In this document: one piece after another, positions 10,938 through 18,942 of the stretch
Layout of the letters: each line of letters starts with the position of its first letter
How positions within the stretch are numbered: position 1 is the stretch's first letter
Origin: Ramlibacter humi
GTDB taxonomy: Bacteria > Pseudomonadota > Gammaproteobacteria > Burkholderiales > Burkholderiaceae_C
NCBI RefSeq assembly: GCF_004681975.1
Contig: NZ_SMLK01000001.1
Coordinates: forward strand, 1,116,001-1,180,000
DNA length: 64,000 nt
Reading direction: 5' to 3'
Made by a program: the position numbers and the translations under genes
Notes under the pieces: model-generated
Databases searched by the model: none
What the model was told of the DNA's origin: nothing
What the model saw: only the letters and a program-made list of their open reading frames with translations

Positions 10938-11633
10938 GGGGTTGGAGACGGTGCACCAATCGGCGCCGCCGTCGTTGCCGTGGACCTGCTCGATGCCGAT
11001 CGCGGCAAGACGGTCGCGCGTGAGCCGCGGCAGGTTCGCGAGCCACTTGCCTGGCGAGTGTGGCTGGAAGCGGCCGGCCACGGCGGCTTCGGCGCCGAAC
11101 GCCTGCCGCACGTCGTCGCCGACTTCGAAAGCGGCCGGGCCGATGCACGGCCCCAGCCACACGAGCGTTCGCTCGAGCGCTTCGGCTTTCGTCACGCCGA
11201 GGCTCTGCGCGAAGGCATTCCACGCGGCTTCGATCACGCCACCGGCCAGGCCGCGCCAGCCCGCATGCGCGGCCGCGACGCTTTGCCCTTCGCGGTCCGC
11301 GAACAGGATGGGCAGGCAGTCCGCCACCATGATCGTGCAGGCGACACCGCGCTCGCGCGTCCAGCATGCGTCGGCGGAAGTCGCGTCGGGCGTGGCGGCT
11401 TTCAGTTCGACGACGCCCGTGCCATGCACCTGCTGCAGGAACACCGGCCGCGACTGCAGTCGCGCCGCGAAGCGCGCACGGTTCTCGCGGACCGCGGCCG
11501 CGTCGTCGCCGACGTGGTCGCCAAGGTTCAGGCTTTCATACGGTCCCTGCGACACGCCGCCCGCGCGCAGCGAGCACAGCGCGCGCACGTTGGGCGGCGC
11601 CGGCCAATCGGGCGTGAGCCAACTTTCCTGCAT
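10869..11633 (-). CDS. pgeF: Peptidoglycan editing factor PgeF (YfiH/multicopper oxidase-fold)
   Basis: A 254-residue laccase-domain protein of the YfiH family, shown in E. coli to help keep L-Ala in the peptidoglycan stem peptide, with purine nucleoside hydrolase/phosphorylase-type activity reported in relatives. Family motifs are present: QQVHGTGVV, MVADCLPILFAD, AAAHAGWRGLAGG, LGPCIGPAAFEVG and a C-terminal DWCTVSNPSRFFSHRRDR. The ATG overlaps the stop of the upstream isomerase gene (TGATG), indicating translational coupling. The gene is often next to rluD; here it is paired with a glutathione transferase-family gene instead. Confidence 0.92.
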   Translation of the reverse strand: MQESWLTPDWPAPPNVRALCSLRAGGVSQGPYESLNLGDHVGDDAAAVRENRARFAARLQSRPVFLQQVHGTGVVELKAATPDATSADACWTRERGVACTIMVADCLPILFADREGQSVAAAHAGWRGLAGGVIEAAWNAFAQSLGVTKAEALERTLVWLGPCIGPAAFEVGDDVRQAFGAEAAVAGRFQPHSPGKWLANLPRLTRDRLAAIGIEQVHGNDGGADWCTVSNPSRFFSHRRDRVSGRFAAAAWLA

Positions 11634-12274
11634 CAGGGCTCGTTGTCGGGGCAGTTGGAAGGCTGGGCCTTCTGGAATGCCGGATGCTTCATGCAGGCAT
11701 CGAACGCGGCCATGGTGCGGTCCATGCCGCTGAAGTCCACGTTGAACCGCTTGCCGTTGAAGATCTGCGGCACCAGGCAGCAGTCGGCCAGCGTGGGCGT
11801 GTCGCCGTAGCAGTACGTGCCTTGCGGCAGCTGCGACAGTTCGCGCTCGAAGGCCAGCAGGCCATCGCGCACCCAGTGGCGATACCAGGTGTTCTTGGCT
11901 TCCTCGTCCACCTTCATCTCGCGCACCAGGTACTTCAGCACGCGCAGGTTGTTCAGCGGGTGGATCTCGCACGCGATCGACTGCGCGAGCGAGCGCACGT
12001 GCGCGCGGCCGAGCGCGTCCTTCGGCAGCAGCGCCGGCTCGGGATGCGTCTCGTCCAGGTACTCGATGATGGCCATGGACTGCGCGAGCCGTTCGCCGCC
12101 GTCCAGCTCCAGCATCGGCACCAGCCCGTTGGCCGATTTCGCCGCGAACTCGCCCTGCTTGTGCTCGCCCTTCACCAGGTGCACCGGGACGTACTCGTAC
12201 GACAGGCCCTTGAGTTCCAGCGCGATGCGCACGCGGAACGACGCCGAGGAGCGGAAGTAGTTGTGCAGCTTCAT
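11633..12274 (-). CDS. maiA: Maleylacetoacetate / maleylpyruvate isomerase (zeta-class GST)
   Basis: A 213-residue glutathione transferase of the zeta class. The glutathione-site signature SSASFRVRIALELKGL follows MKLHNYFR, and LVPMLELDGGERLAQSMAIIEYL is the family's thioredoxin-fold segment. These enzymes cis-trans isomerise maleylacetoacetate (tyrosine route) or maleylpyruvate (gentisate route) using glutathione. With gentisate dioxygenase and fumarylpyruvate hydrolase encoded 5 kb away and no other isomerase in the window, the maleylpyruvate role is attractive but not proven. I chose the ATG at 12274 over an in-frame ATG 12 bp upstream because it gives the family N-terminus. Confidence 0.85.
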   Translation of the reverse strand: MKLHNYFRSSASFRVRIALELKGLSYEYVPVHLVKGEHKQGEFAAKSANGLVPMLELDGGERLAQSMAIIEYLDETHPEPALLPKDALGRAHVRSLAQSIACEIHPLNNLRVLKYLVREMKVDEEAKNTWYRHWVRDGLLAFERELSQLPQGTYCYGDTPTLADCCLVPQIFNGKRFNVDFSGMDRTMAAFDACMKHPAFQKAQPSNCPDNEP

Positions 12275-12300
12275 GCGCGCGAGCATAGCCGCACGCGCGG

Positions 12301-12612
12301 CTAGTGCGAGCCGAGCAGCCAGCGGCCGGCGGCAACGGTGGCCGCACCCGCCACGGCGGCCGCGAGGTCGCTGCCGGTGAGCTTCATCACCACGCCGACC
12401 ACGACCAGTCCCGCGAGCTCGGGCGGACGGCCCGCCGCGATCGAAGGCGCGACGATGCCTGTCATCACGCCGATGGGCATCGCGCGCAGCGCCGACTCCA
12501 GCCGCGGCGTGATCTGCAGCCAGCCCATGAGCAGGTAGCCGGCGACGCGGCAGGCATACGAAGCCAGCGCCATGCCGAGCAGCGCGAGATAGAACGTCAC
12601 GTCACCGTCCAT
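12301..12612 (-). CDS. azlD: AzlD-family branched-chain amino acid export subunit
   Basis: A 103-residue, mostly hydrophobic protein with about four membrane segments, including FYLALLGMALASYACRVAGY and LAGLVVVGVVMKLTGSDLA. It matches the small AzlD partner of AzlC, which together export branched-chain amino acids or analogues across the inner membrane. Its start overlaps the end of azlC by 11 bp, as expected for a coupled pair. The substrate is not shown by sequence. Confidence 0.88.
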   Translation of the reverse strand: MDGDVTFYLALLGMALASYACRVAGYLLMGWLQITPRLESALRAMPIGVMTGIVAPSIAAGRPPELAGLVVVGVVMKLTGSDLAAAVAGAATVAAGRWLLGSH

Positions 12613-13297
12613 GGCGCAACGCTCCCGCAATGCCGGCGGCCAGGCCCGCCAGCACGATGGTCCAGCCGCTGGGCGCCAGCAGCTGCAGCGGCAATGCCAC
12701 CGCGACCGCGCAGGCCAGCGGCGCCCAATCGGCCTTGCCGCGCCACAGCGAAATGCCGATGGCCGCGGCGAACGCCGGCAGCATGAAGTCGAGTCCCCAT
12801 GCGCGCGGATCCGGCATCCTGCTGGCGAGCAACTGCCCCACCAGCGTGCCGCCGATCCATGGGAGGAAGCCCGCCAGCCCCGACCCGAAGATGAAGCCGG
12901 CGTCGCGGTAGCCCGCCGCGTGCTCGCGCATCGCCAGCGCCCAGCTGCCGTCGCCCAGCACGAAGAGCGACGCATAGGCGTGGCGCCGCTGCGCCTGCGA
13001 CAGCCACGGCTGGATGGATGCGCCATACAGCACGTAGCGCGCATTGATCGCGAGGATGGTGACGATCAGCGGCAGCACGGACGCCTCGCTGCTCCACACT
13101 TGCAGCGCGGCCAGCTGCGCGCTGCCCGAATACACGAACACGCTCATCAGCACAGCCTGCAGCCACGAGAGGCCGCGCTCGCCGGCCAGTGCACCGAACA
13201 CCAGTGCATAAAGCGCGACGCCAGGCGCCAGCGGCTGCGCGAGCAGGAAGCCGCGCCAGACGCCCTCGCGCGTGAACGTGACCGGCGCTGAGCTCAC
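12602..13297 (-). CDS. azlC: AzlC-family branched-chain amino acid permease subunit
   Basis: A 231-residue integral membrane protein with about six to eight spans. Family segments are GFLLAQPLAPGVALYALVFGALA, QAVLMSVFVYSGSAQLAAL, INARYVLYGAS and SLFVLGDGSWALAMRE. It forms an exporter with AzlD. I chose the GTG at 13297 because it overlaps the stop of the preceding small ORF (GTGA); the longer frame to 13351 would add a charged, unconserved N-terminus. Confidence 0.88.
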   Translation of the reverse strand: MSSAPVTFTREGVWRGFLLAQPLAPGVALYALVFGALAGERGLSWLQAVLMSVFVYSGSAQLAALQVWSSEASVLPLIVTILAINARYVLYGASIQPWLSQAQRRHAYASLFVLGDGSWALAMREHAAGYRDAGFIFGSGLAGFLPWIGGTLVGQLLASRMPDPRAWGLDFMLPAFAAAIGISLWRGKADWAPLACAVAVALPLQLLAPSGWTIVLAGLAAGIAGALRHGR

Positions 13298-13467
13298 TCG
13301 CCGACCACCAGGCGGATGGCCGGCATCACGCGCTCGGTCTCGCTGCGCCACTCCAGCGCGTGGCGCAGGTCCATCTGCGTCACCTCGATGCGCTCCACGG
13401 CCAGCGCCCGCGCGCCCTCGCCCCGCTTCATCGCGTCCTGCTCCAGGGTGGATTGCATCGGCAGCAT
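13294..13467 (-). CDS. Possible small protein upstream of azlC
   Basis: A 57-residue ORF (MLPMQSTLEQDAMKRGEGAR to LVVGE) filling the gap between the MarR gene and azlC. Its stop overlaps the azlC GTG start, which suggests translation through into azlC. No domain, signal peptide or membrane span was recognised. It could be an authentic small gene or just the leader of azlCD. Confidence 0.4.
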   Translation of the reverse strand: MLPMQSTLEQDAMKRGEGARALAVERIEVTQMDLRHALEWRSETERVMPAIRLVVGE

Positions 13468-13505
13468 GGCCGACGCCGGTGCGAACGGCAGCGCATTGTT
13501 CCTGA

Positions 13506-13943
13506 TCAGGTCTGGCCGTGCCCGCTGACCAGCTTGGTCAGCAGGCCCACCAGCTGCTGTTGCTCCGTCGCCGACAGCGGTCCCAGGATGCGCTTCTGCG
13601 CGCGGGCCACGCGGCGCTTCATCGCCAGCGCGGCGGCTTCGCCTTCCCGGGTCACCCACAGCAGCTTGCGGCGCCGGTCAGCCGCGTCGGGCTCGCGCCG
13701 GACCCACCCCTTCGCTTCCAGCCGGCCGATGACCGAGCCGAACGTGGCCGCGTCGAACGCGACATGCGCGGCCAGCGTGACCTGGTCCTCGCCCGGCACG
13801 TCCATCAGCGCGTTCAGGATGGCGAACTGCACCGGCGTGACGTCCTGCCCATCGGTCTCTTCCATGAAGATGGCCACGGCCACCTGGTGCGCGCGCCGGA
13901 TCAGGTGGCCGGGCGCCTGCTGGAAGTCGAAGCTCTTGGGCAT
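13506..13943 (-). CDS. MarR-family regulator, probable controller of the gentisate operon
   Basis: A 145-residue winged-helix regulator. The DNA-binding core includes QFAILNALMDVPGEDQVTLAAHVAFDAATFGSVIGRLEAKGWVRREPDAADRRRKLLWVT, a recognition helix plus wing with the usual DxRRK. It is transcribed divergently from the 3-hydroxybenzoate 6-hydroxylase gene with a 63-bp gap that contains a palindrome over the plus-strand -10. MarR proteins in this position generally repress aromatic catabolic genes and release on binding the aromatic acid or its CoA ester. I chose the ATG at 13943 (MPKSFDFQQAPGHLIRRAHQ) over 14003, since the longer form would start inside the operator. Confidence 0.88.
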   Translation of the reverse strand: MPKSFDFQQAPGHLIRRAHQVAVAIFMEETDGQDVTPVQFAILNALMDVPGEDQVTLAAHVAFDAATFGSVIGRLEAKGWVRREPDAADRRRKLLWVTREGEAAALAMKRRVARAQKRILGPLSATEQQQLVGLLTKLVSGHGQT

Positions 13944-13968
13944 GCGGCGAGTGTAGCGATCACCCGCG

Positions 13969-14003
13969 TTGCCCGGGCCCGAATTGATATGTATGCTTAG
14001 CAT
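13969..14003 (+). promoter_or_regulatory. Promoter with overlapping MarR-type operator, probably giving a leaderless mRNA
   Basis: TTGCCC (13969-13974) and TATGCT (13992-13997) are separated by exactly 17 bp. The perfect palindrome ATGCTTAGCAT (13993-14003) covers the -10 and the expected transcription start. The hydroxylase ATG begins at 14007 with no ribosome site before it, so the transcript would have almost no leader. Confidence 0.5.
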
Positions 14004-14006
14004 CTG

Positions 14007-15206
14007 ATGGCCTCTTCACTCCCTCCCGTGATCATCGCCGGCGGCGGCATCGGCGGCCTGGCGGCCGCGTACGTGCTGGGCCGCCAGGGCCGCCCGGTCA
14101 CCGTGCTGGAGCAGTCCGCCGCCTTCGGCGAGATCGGCGCCGGCATCCAGCTGGGCCCCAACATCTTCCGGATGTTCGAGTACCTCGGCCTCACCGCCGC
14201 GGTGAACCAGGTCGCGTACTTCCCGCCCGGCCTGGGCATGAACGACGTGCGCACCGGCGAAAAGGTGGTGCGCGTCGCGCTCGGGCCCACGGCCATCGCG
14301 GCTTACGGCTTTCCCTACGGCGTGATCTACCGCGCCGACCTGCACCAGGTGTTCCTCGATGCCGTGAAGTCCCTGCCCAGCGTGACGCTGCGCACCTCGG
14401 CCAAGGTGGAATCCTTCGAGCAGGACGGCAGCGGCGTGCGCGTGAAGCTGGCCGGTGGGGAAGTCATCGCCGGTGCCGCGCTGATCGGCGCGGACGGCCT
14501 ATGGAGCCGCGTTCGCGAAGCGGTGGTCGGCGACGGCAAGCCGCGCGTGTCGGGCCACATCGCCTACCGCGCGGTGCTCAAGCGCGGGGACGTGCCCCGG
14601 CACCTGTGGCACGACGACGTGGTGCTGTGGGGCGGGGAGAAGACGCACCTGGTGCACTACCCGCTGCGCCGCGGCGAGCTGTTCAACCTGGTCGCCGTCT
14701 TCCACAGCAACAAATACGACGAAGGCTGGAACACCTTCGGCGACACGGCCGAACTCACGGAGCGTTTCGCCGAGGCCGTGCCGCAGGTGCGCGAGCTGCT
14801 CGGCAAGATCGAGACCTGGAAGATGTGGGTGCTGTGTGACCGCGAGCCGGTCGCCAACTGGACGCAGGGGCGCGTCACCTTGCTGGGCGACGCGGCGCAC
14901 CCGATGCTGCAGTACCTGGCGCAGGGCGCCGGCCAGGCGATCGAGGACGCGGTGGTGCTGGGCGAGGCGCTGCAGCACGCAGGAGGCGGCGACTTCGGGC
15001 AGGCTTTCCAGCTGTACCAGCGCGCGCGCTACCTGCGCACCGGCCGCGTGCAGCTCACCGCGCGCTTCTACGGCGACATCTACCATGCCGGCGGCGTCAC
15101 GCGCGAACTGCGCAACCGCCTGTTCCAGAGCGGCCAGGAATCGGCCGGCTTCGCGGGCCTCAAATGGATGTACGACGGCATCGACCCAAAGCGGCTGTTC
15201 GCATGA
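14007..15206 (+). CDS. 3-Hydroxybenzoate 6-hydroxylase
   Basis: A 399-residue class A flavin monooxygenase. The FAD motif is GGGIGG (residues 12-17), then the conserved DG segment LIGADGLWSRVR and GRVTLLGDAAHPMLQYLAQGAGQAIEDA near the C-terminus. Features such as FGEIGAGIQLGPNIFRMFEYLGL match the 3-hydroxybenzoate 6-monooxygenase/salicylate hydroxylase subfamily. With gentisate dioxygenase two genes downstream, para-hydroxylation of 3-hydroxybenzoate to gentisate is the likely reaction. It is first in the operon; its stop overlaps the next start (ATGA). Confidence 0.87.
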   Translation: MASSLPPVIIAGGGIGGLAAAYVLGRQGRPVTVLEQSAAFGEIGAGIQLGPNIFRMFEYLGLTAAVNQVAYFPPGLGMNDVRTGEKVVRVALGPTAIAAYGFPYGVIYRADLHQVFLDAVKSLPSVTLRTSAKVESFEQDGSGVRVKLAGGEVIAGAALIGADGLWSRVREAVVGDGKPRVSGHIAYRAVLKRGDVPRHLWHDDVVLWGGEKTHLVHYPLRRGELFNLVAVFHSNKYDEGWNTFGDTAELTERFAEAVPQVRELLGKIETWKMWVLCDREPVANWTQGRVTLLGDAAHPMLQYLAQGAGQAIEDAVVLGEALQHAGGGDFGQAFQLYQRARYLRTGRVQLTARFYGDIYHAGGVTRELRNRLFQSGQESAGFAGLKWMYDGIDPKRLFA

Positions 15207-16549
15207 GCGCGCGCACGATCACCGAGCCCGCGCGGCAGACACCCGTCTACGGTGAGTACGACGTGGTCGTGCTGGGCGGCGGCCCCTCCGGGATGGCGGC
15301 GGCAGTGTCGGCCGCAAAGGCGGGCCGTTCCACCCTTCTGGTCGAGCGCTACGGTTTCCTCGGCGGCATGGGCACGGCGGCCGGCGTCACCAACTTCTGC
15401 GGGCTGCACGCCAACGTGCATGGCGACATCCGGCGCGTGGTGCACGGCGTGGCCACCGAACTGCTGGAGCGCATCGACCGCCTGGGCGGCCTCAACACGC
15501 CGCATGCGCTGTTCGGCAAGACCGTCGCGCAGGCGTACGACACGGCGGCGTACAAGGTCGCGGCCGACCAGCTGATGCAGTCGGCTGGTGTGCACCTGTT
15601 CTTCCATGCGCTGGCGGCGGGCGCCGTCATGGATTCGCAGCGCCGCGTCGGCGCCCTGCTGGTGGAGACCAAGTCCGGACGGCGAGCCATCCTGGGCCGC
15701 ACGTTCATCGATGCTTCCGGTGACGGTGATTTGGCCGCGTGGGCAGGCGCGTCGTTCGAGAAAGGCGACGGTGCGGGCAGCTTCCTCTATCCCTCGACGA
15801 TGTTCCGCATCAACGGCATCGACCCGCAGCGCGCGGGCTCGGCGTGGGAAGTGATCCCCAAGCTGATGCAGCAGGCCGAGGCCGAAGGCCGCTGGCGCTT
15901 CCCGCGCAAAACCCCCATCGTGCGGCCGCAGAAGAGCGGCATCGAATGGCGCGTGAACCTCACGCAGTTGGCCAACGCCGAAGGCAACGCCATCGACGGC
16001 ACGGATGCGGACGAGCTCACGCAAGCCGAACTCCTGGGCCGGAAGCAGATCGCCGACGTGGCCGGCTTCCTGCGCGAGGTTCCGGGCTTCGAGCGCTCGT
16101 ACATCGTGGACATCGCGCCGCAAGTGGGCATCCGCGAGACGCGCCGCGTGAACGGCCTGTACCAGCTGACCGAGCGTGACGTGCTCGACTGCGCCAGCTT
16201 CGACGACACCGTCGGCGTGAACGGCTGGCCGCTGGAGCTGCACAAGAAAGGCGACGTGGAATTCCGCTGGCCGAAGATCCCCGAAAGCCGCGGTTTCAAC
16301 CACCTGCCCTACCGCATGACCGTGCCGCCCGGCTTCGACAACCTGTGGGTGGCCGGCCGCTGCGCGTCGATGACGCATGAAGCGCAATCCGCCGCCCGCG
16401 TCACCGGTGCCTGCTTCGTCATGGGCGAAGCCGCCGGCGCCGCCGCGCACCTGGCCTTGCAGGCCGGCGTGGCCGCGGAGAAAGTGGACGTGCGCCAACT
16501 GCAGGCCCGGCTGGAGGCGCAAGGCGCCTGGCTGGGCCGCGAAGACTGA
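15203..16549 (+). CDS. FAD-dependent oxidoreductase of unknown role in the gentisate operon
   Basis: A 448-residue protein with an N-terminal dinucleotide fold, VVVLGGGPSGMAAAVSAAKAGRSTLLVERYGFLGGMGTAAGVT. Further FAD contacts are IDASGDGDLAAWAGA and a C-terminal GFDNLWVAGRCASMTHEAQSAARVTGACFVMGEAAGAAA. This is the FAD_oxidored (PF12831-like) family, whose substrates are mostly unknown. It overlaps the hydroxylase gene by 4 bp and precedes gentisate dioxygenase by 16 bp, so it is firmly part of the operon. It may act on a ring-modified hydroxybenzoate or reoxidise a by-product; no canonical gentisate step needs it. Confidence 0.85.
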   Translation: MSARTITEPARQTPVYGEYDVVVLGGGPSGMAAAVSAAKAGRSTLLVERYGFLGGMGTAAGVTNFCGLHANVHGDIRRVVHGVATELLERIDRLGGLNTPHALFGKTVAQAYDTAAYKVAADQLMQSAGVHLFFHALAAGAVMDSQRRVGALLVETKSGRRAILGRTFIDASGDGDLAAWAGASFEKGDGAGSFLYPSTMFRINGIDPQRAGSAWEVIPKLMQQAEAEGRWRFPRKTPIVRPQKSGIEWRVNLTQLANAEGNAIDGTDADELTQAELLGRKQIADVAGFLREVPGFERSYIVDIAPQVGIRETRRVNGLYQLTERDVLDCASFDDTVGVNGWPLELHKKGDVEFRWPKIPESRGFNHLPYRMTVPPGFDNLWVAGRCASMTHEAQSAARVTGACFVMGEAAGAAAHLALQAGVAAEKVDVRQLQARLEAQGAWLGRED

Positions 16550-16565
16550 AACGAAGGAGACCGCG

Positions 16566-17621
16566 ATGAACGCTCCGGACAACGCCCTGCTCACCCGCCA
16601 GCAGCTGTACCGCGACATGGACCCGCACCACCTCACGCCGCTGTGGGAGGTGCTGCACGCGCTGGTGCCGCCCAGGCCGGCCACGCCTTGCGTGCCCGCG
16701 CACTGGAAGTACGGCGAGGTGCGCCCGTTCCTGATGCGTGCGGGCGAAGCCATCACGGCCGAAGAAGCCGTGCGGCGCGTGCTGATCCTGGAGAACCCGG
16801 CCCTGCGCGGCCAGTCGGCCATCACGCAATCGCTGTACGCGGGGCTGCAGCTGATCCTGCCCGGCGAAATCGCGCCGGCGCACCGCCACACGCAGAGCGC
16901 GCTGCGCTTCATCGTCGAAGGCAGCGGCGCATGGACCGCGGTGGACGGCGAGCGCACGAGCATGCATCCCGGCGACTTCATCATCACGCCCAGCTGGACC
17001 TGGCACGACCACGGCAGCGAAGCCGACGGCCCCGTGGTGTGGCTGGACGGGCTGGACATCCCGATGATCCGGTTCTTCGACGCCGGCTTCGCCGAGAACA
17101 GCCAGGCGAAGTCGCAGCAGGTGACGCGCGGCGAAGGCACCAGCTTCGCGCGCTACGGCCACAACATGGCGCCGGTGCGGCACGAGGCGCCTTTCGGCGC
17201 GACCTCGCCGATCTTCAGCTACCCGTACGAACGCAGCCGCGAAGCGCTGGACCGCCTGGAGCGCGACGCGCCCGTCGACGCGTACGACGGCGTGAAGCTG
17301 CGTTACGTCAACCCGCTGACCGGCGGCTCGCCCATGCCCACCATGGCCACGTTCATGCAGAAGCTGCCTGCGGGATTCGACGGCCAGGGCTGGCGCCAGA
17401 CCGACGGCGCGGTGTACAGCGTGGTCGAAGGCACGGGCAGCGTGGACATCGAATGGGGCGGCCAGCGCCGGCGTTTCGAGTTCGGTCCGCGCGACCATTT
17501 CGTCGTACCTTCATGGCACACTGCCCGGCTCGCGTCGCAGGCCGGTTGCGTGCTTTTCAGTTTCTCTGACCGGCCGGTGCAGCAGGCGCTGGCCATCCAT
17601 CGCGAAGAAAGGTTGTCATGA
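16566..17621 (+). CDS. Gentisate 1,2-dioxygenase
   Basis: A 351-residue bicupin Fe(II) dioxygenase that opens gentisate to maleylpyruvate. The N-terminal cupin carries metal ligands in PAHRHTQSALRFIVEG and later HPGDFIITPSWTWHDHG; the second cupin is degenerate (GAVYSVVEGTGSVDIEW, FVVPSWH). AAGGAG lies 7 nt before the ATG at 16566. Length agrees with the roughly 350-residue gentisate dioxygenase family. The stop overlaps the start of the fumarylpyruvate hydrolase gene. Confidence 0.93.
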   Translation: MNAPDNALLTRQQLYRDMDPHHLTPLWEVLHALVPPRPATPCVPAHWKYGEVRPFLMRAGEAITAEEAVRRVLILENPALRGQSAITQSLYAGLQLILPGEIAPAHRHTQSALRFIVEGSGAWTAVDGERTSMHPGDFIITPSWTWHDHGSEADGPVVWLDGLDIPMIRFFDAGFAENSQAKSQQVTRGEGTSFARYGHNMAPVRHEAPFGATSPIFSYPYERSREALDRLERDAPVDAYDGVKLRYVNPLTGGSPMPTMATFMQKLPAGFDGQGWRQTDGAVYSVVEGTGSVDIEWGGQRRRFEFGPRDHFVVPSWHTARLASQAGCVLFSFSDRPVQQALAIHREERLS

Positions 17622-18313
17622 GTTTCGTCATCAACGCACCCGCCCAGGTCTCGGTGCCCGTCGTGGGCCGCGGCGAGAAGTTCCCGGTGCGCCGCGTGTA
17701 CTGCGTCGGCCGCAACTACGTCGAACACGCCAAGGAGATGGGCTTCACCGGCCGCGAGCCGCCGTTCTTCTTCTTCAAGCCCGCCGACGCCGTGGTGCCC
17801 GTGGCCGCCGGCGAGACCGGCACCATCGCCTACCCCAGCCTCACCAAGGACCTGCACCACGAGATCGAGCTGGTCGCATGCATCGGCACGGGCGGCAAGA
17901 ACATCAAGGCCGCCGACGCGCGCAAGCACATCTGGGGCTACGCCGTGGGCCTGGACATGACGCGCCGCGACCTGCAGGGCGAGATGAAGAAGCAAGGCCG
18001 CCCGTGGGAGATCGGCAAGTCGTTCGAGCAGTCGGCCCCCATCGGCCCCATCACGCCCGCCGCGCAGGCCGGTGACATCGACAACGCCGAAGTCTGGCTG
18101 CAGGTGAACGGCAAGGACCGCCAGCGCAGCAGCGTCACCAAGCTGATCTGGAACCTGGACGAGATCATCGAGCACCTGTCGGCGGCCTGGGAGCTGGCGC
18201 CCGGCGACCTGATCTACACCGGCACGCCCGAAGGCGTGGCCGCGGTGGTGAGCGGCGACACGCTGGAAGGCGGCGTGGGCGGGCTGGAGAAGCTGCGCGT
18301 GAAGATCGGCTGA
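17618..18313 (+). CDS. Fumarylpyruvate hydrolase (FAH family)
   Basis: A 231-residue member of the fumarylacetoacetate hydrolase fold. Signature segments are VYCVGRNYVEHAKEMG, FFFFKPADAVVP, HHEIELVACIG (metal-binding Glu residues), WGYAVGLDMTRRDLQ and DLIYTGTPEGVAAV. Such enzymes, like NagK, cleave fumarylpyruvate to fumarate and pyruvate and so deliver the gentisate pathway to the TCA cycle. The gene overlaps gentisate dioxygenase by 4 bp and is followed by a strong terminator, closing the operon. Confidence 0.92.
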   Translation: MSFVINAPAQVSVPVVGRGEKFPVRRVYCVGRNYVEHAKEMGFTGREPPFFFFKPADAVVPVAAGETGTIAYPSLTKDLHHEIELVACIGTGGKNIKAADARKHIWGYAVGLDMTRRDLQGEMKKQGRPWEIGKSFEQSAPIGPITPAAQAGDIDNAEVWLQVNGKDRQRSSVTKLIWNLDEIIEHLSAAWELAPGDLIYTGTPEGVAAVVSGDTLEGGVGGLEKLRVKIG

Positions 18314-18329
18314 GGCGCAGGCACGCACG

Positions 18330-18360
18330 AAGGGCTCCCCTTGCCGGGAGCCCTTTGCTT
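18330..18360 (+). terminator. Rho-independent terminator of the gentisate operon
   Basis: Stem AAGGGCTCCC (18330-18339) pairs perfectly with GGGAGCCCTT (18346-18355) around the loop CTTGCC, followed by a T-rich stretch. It lies 17 bp after the fumarylpyruvate hydrolase stop. Confidence 0.9.
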
Positions 18361-18381
18361 TTGCTTGTTTAAACTTCCCGC

Positions 18382-18933
18382 ATGCCGCCGTTCCGCACCC
18401 CGATCAAGCATTGCCGCAACTGCGGCGCATCGGTGGCCTACCGCGTGCCCGATGACGGCGACACGCGCGAGCGCGCCGTGTGCCCGGCCTGCGGCACCAT
18501 CCACTACGAGAACCCGCTGAACGTCGTGGGGACCGTGCCGTACCTGGGCGACAAGGTGCTGCTGTGCAAGCGCAACATCGAACCGCGCTGGGGCAAGTGG
18601 ACATTGCCCGCGGGTTTCATGGAACTGGGCGAAAGCACGGCGGAAGGCGCCGCGCGCGAAACCGACGAGGAAGCCGGCGCCGACGTGCAGATGGAGGATC
18701 TGCTCACCGTCATCAGCGTGCCGCGCGTGGGCCAGGTGCACCTGTACTACCGCGCGCGGCTGCTCAGCGACCGCTTCGATCCGGGGCACGAGACCATCGA
18801 GGCGAAGCTGTTCGCGGAAGACGAGATCCCCTGGGAGGAGATCGCCTTCAAGACGGTGCGCGAGACGCTGCTGTGCTACTTCGAGGACCGCCGGCGCGGG
18901 CACTTCGGCGTGCACAACCTCGTGGTGAGCTGA
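18382..18933 (+). CDS. NUDIX hydrolase with N-terminal zinc ribbon
   Basis: A 183-residue protein. An N-terminal zinc ribbon (CRNCG, CPACG) precedes the NUDIX box GFMELGESTAEGAARETDEEAGA, which fits GX5EX7REUXEEXGU. This arrangement occurs in NudC-like and related ADP-sugar or NADH pyrophosphatases; the substrate is uncertain. The ATG is only 27 bp beyond the preceding terminator hairpin and has no obvious ribosome site, so its promoter must overlap the terminator or it is served by readthrough. It ends 9 bp from the convergent protein kinase gene. Confidence 0.9.
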   Translation: MPPFRTPIKHCRNCGASVAYRVPDDGDTRERAVCPACGTIHYENPLNVVGTVPYLGDKVLLCKRNIEPRWGKWTLPAGFMELGESTAEGAARETDEEAGADVQMEDLLTVISVPRVGQVHLYYRARLLSDRFDPGHETIEAKLFAEDEIPWEEIAFKTVRETLLCYFEDRRRGHFGVHNLVVS

Positions 18934-18942
18934 GCCTGGCGC

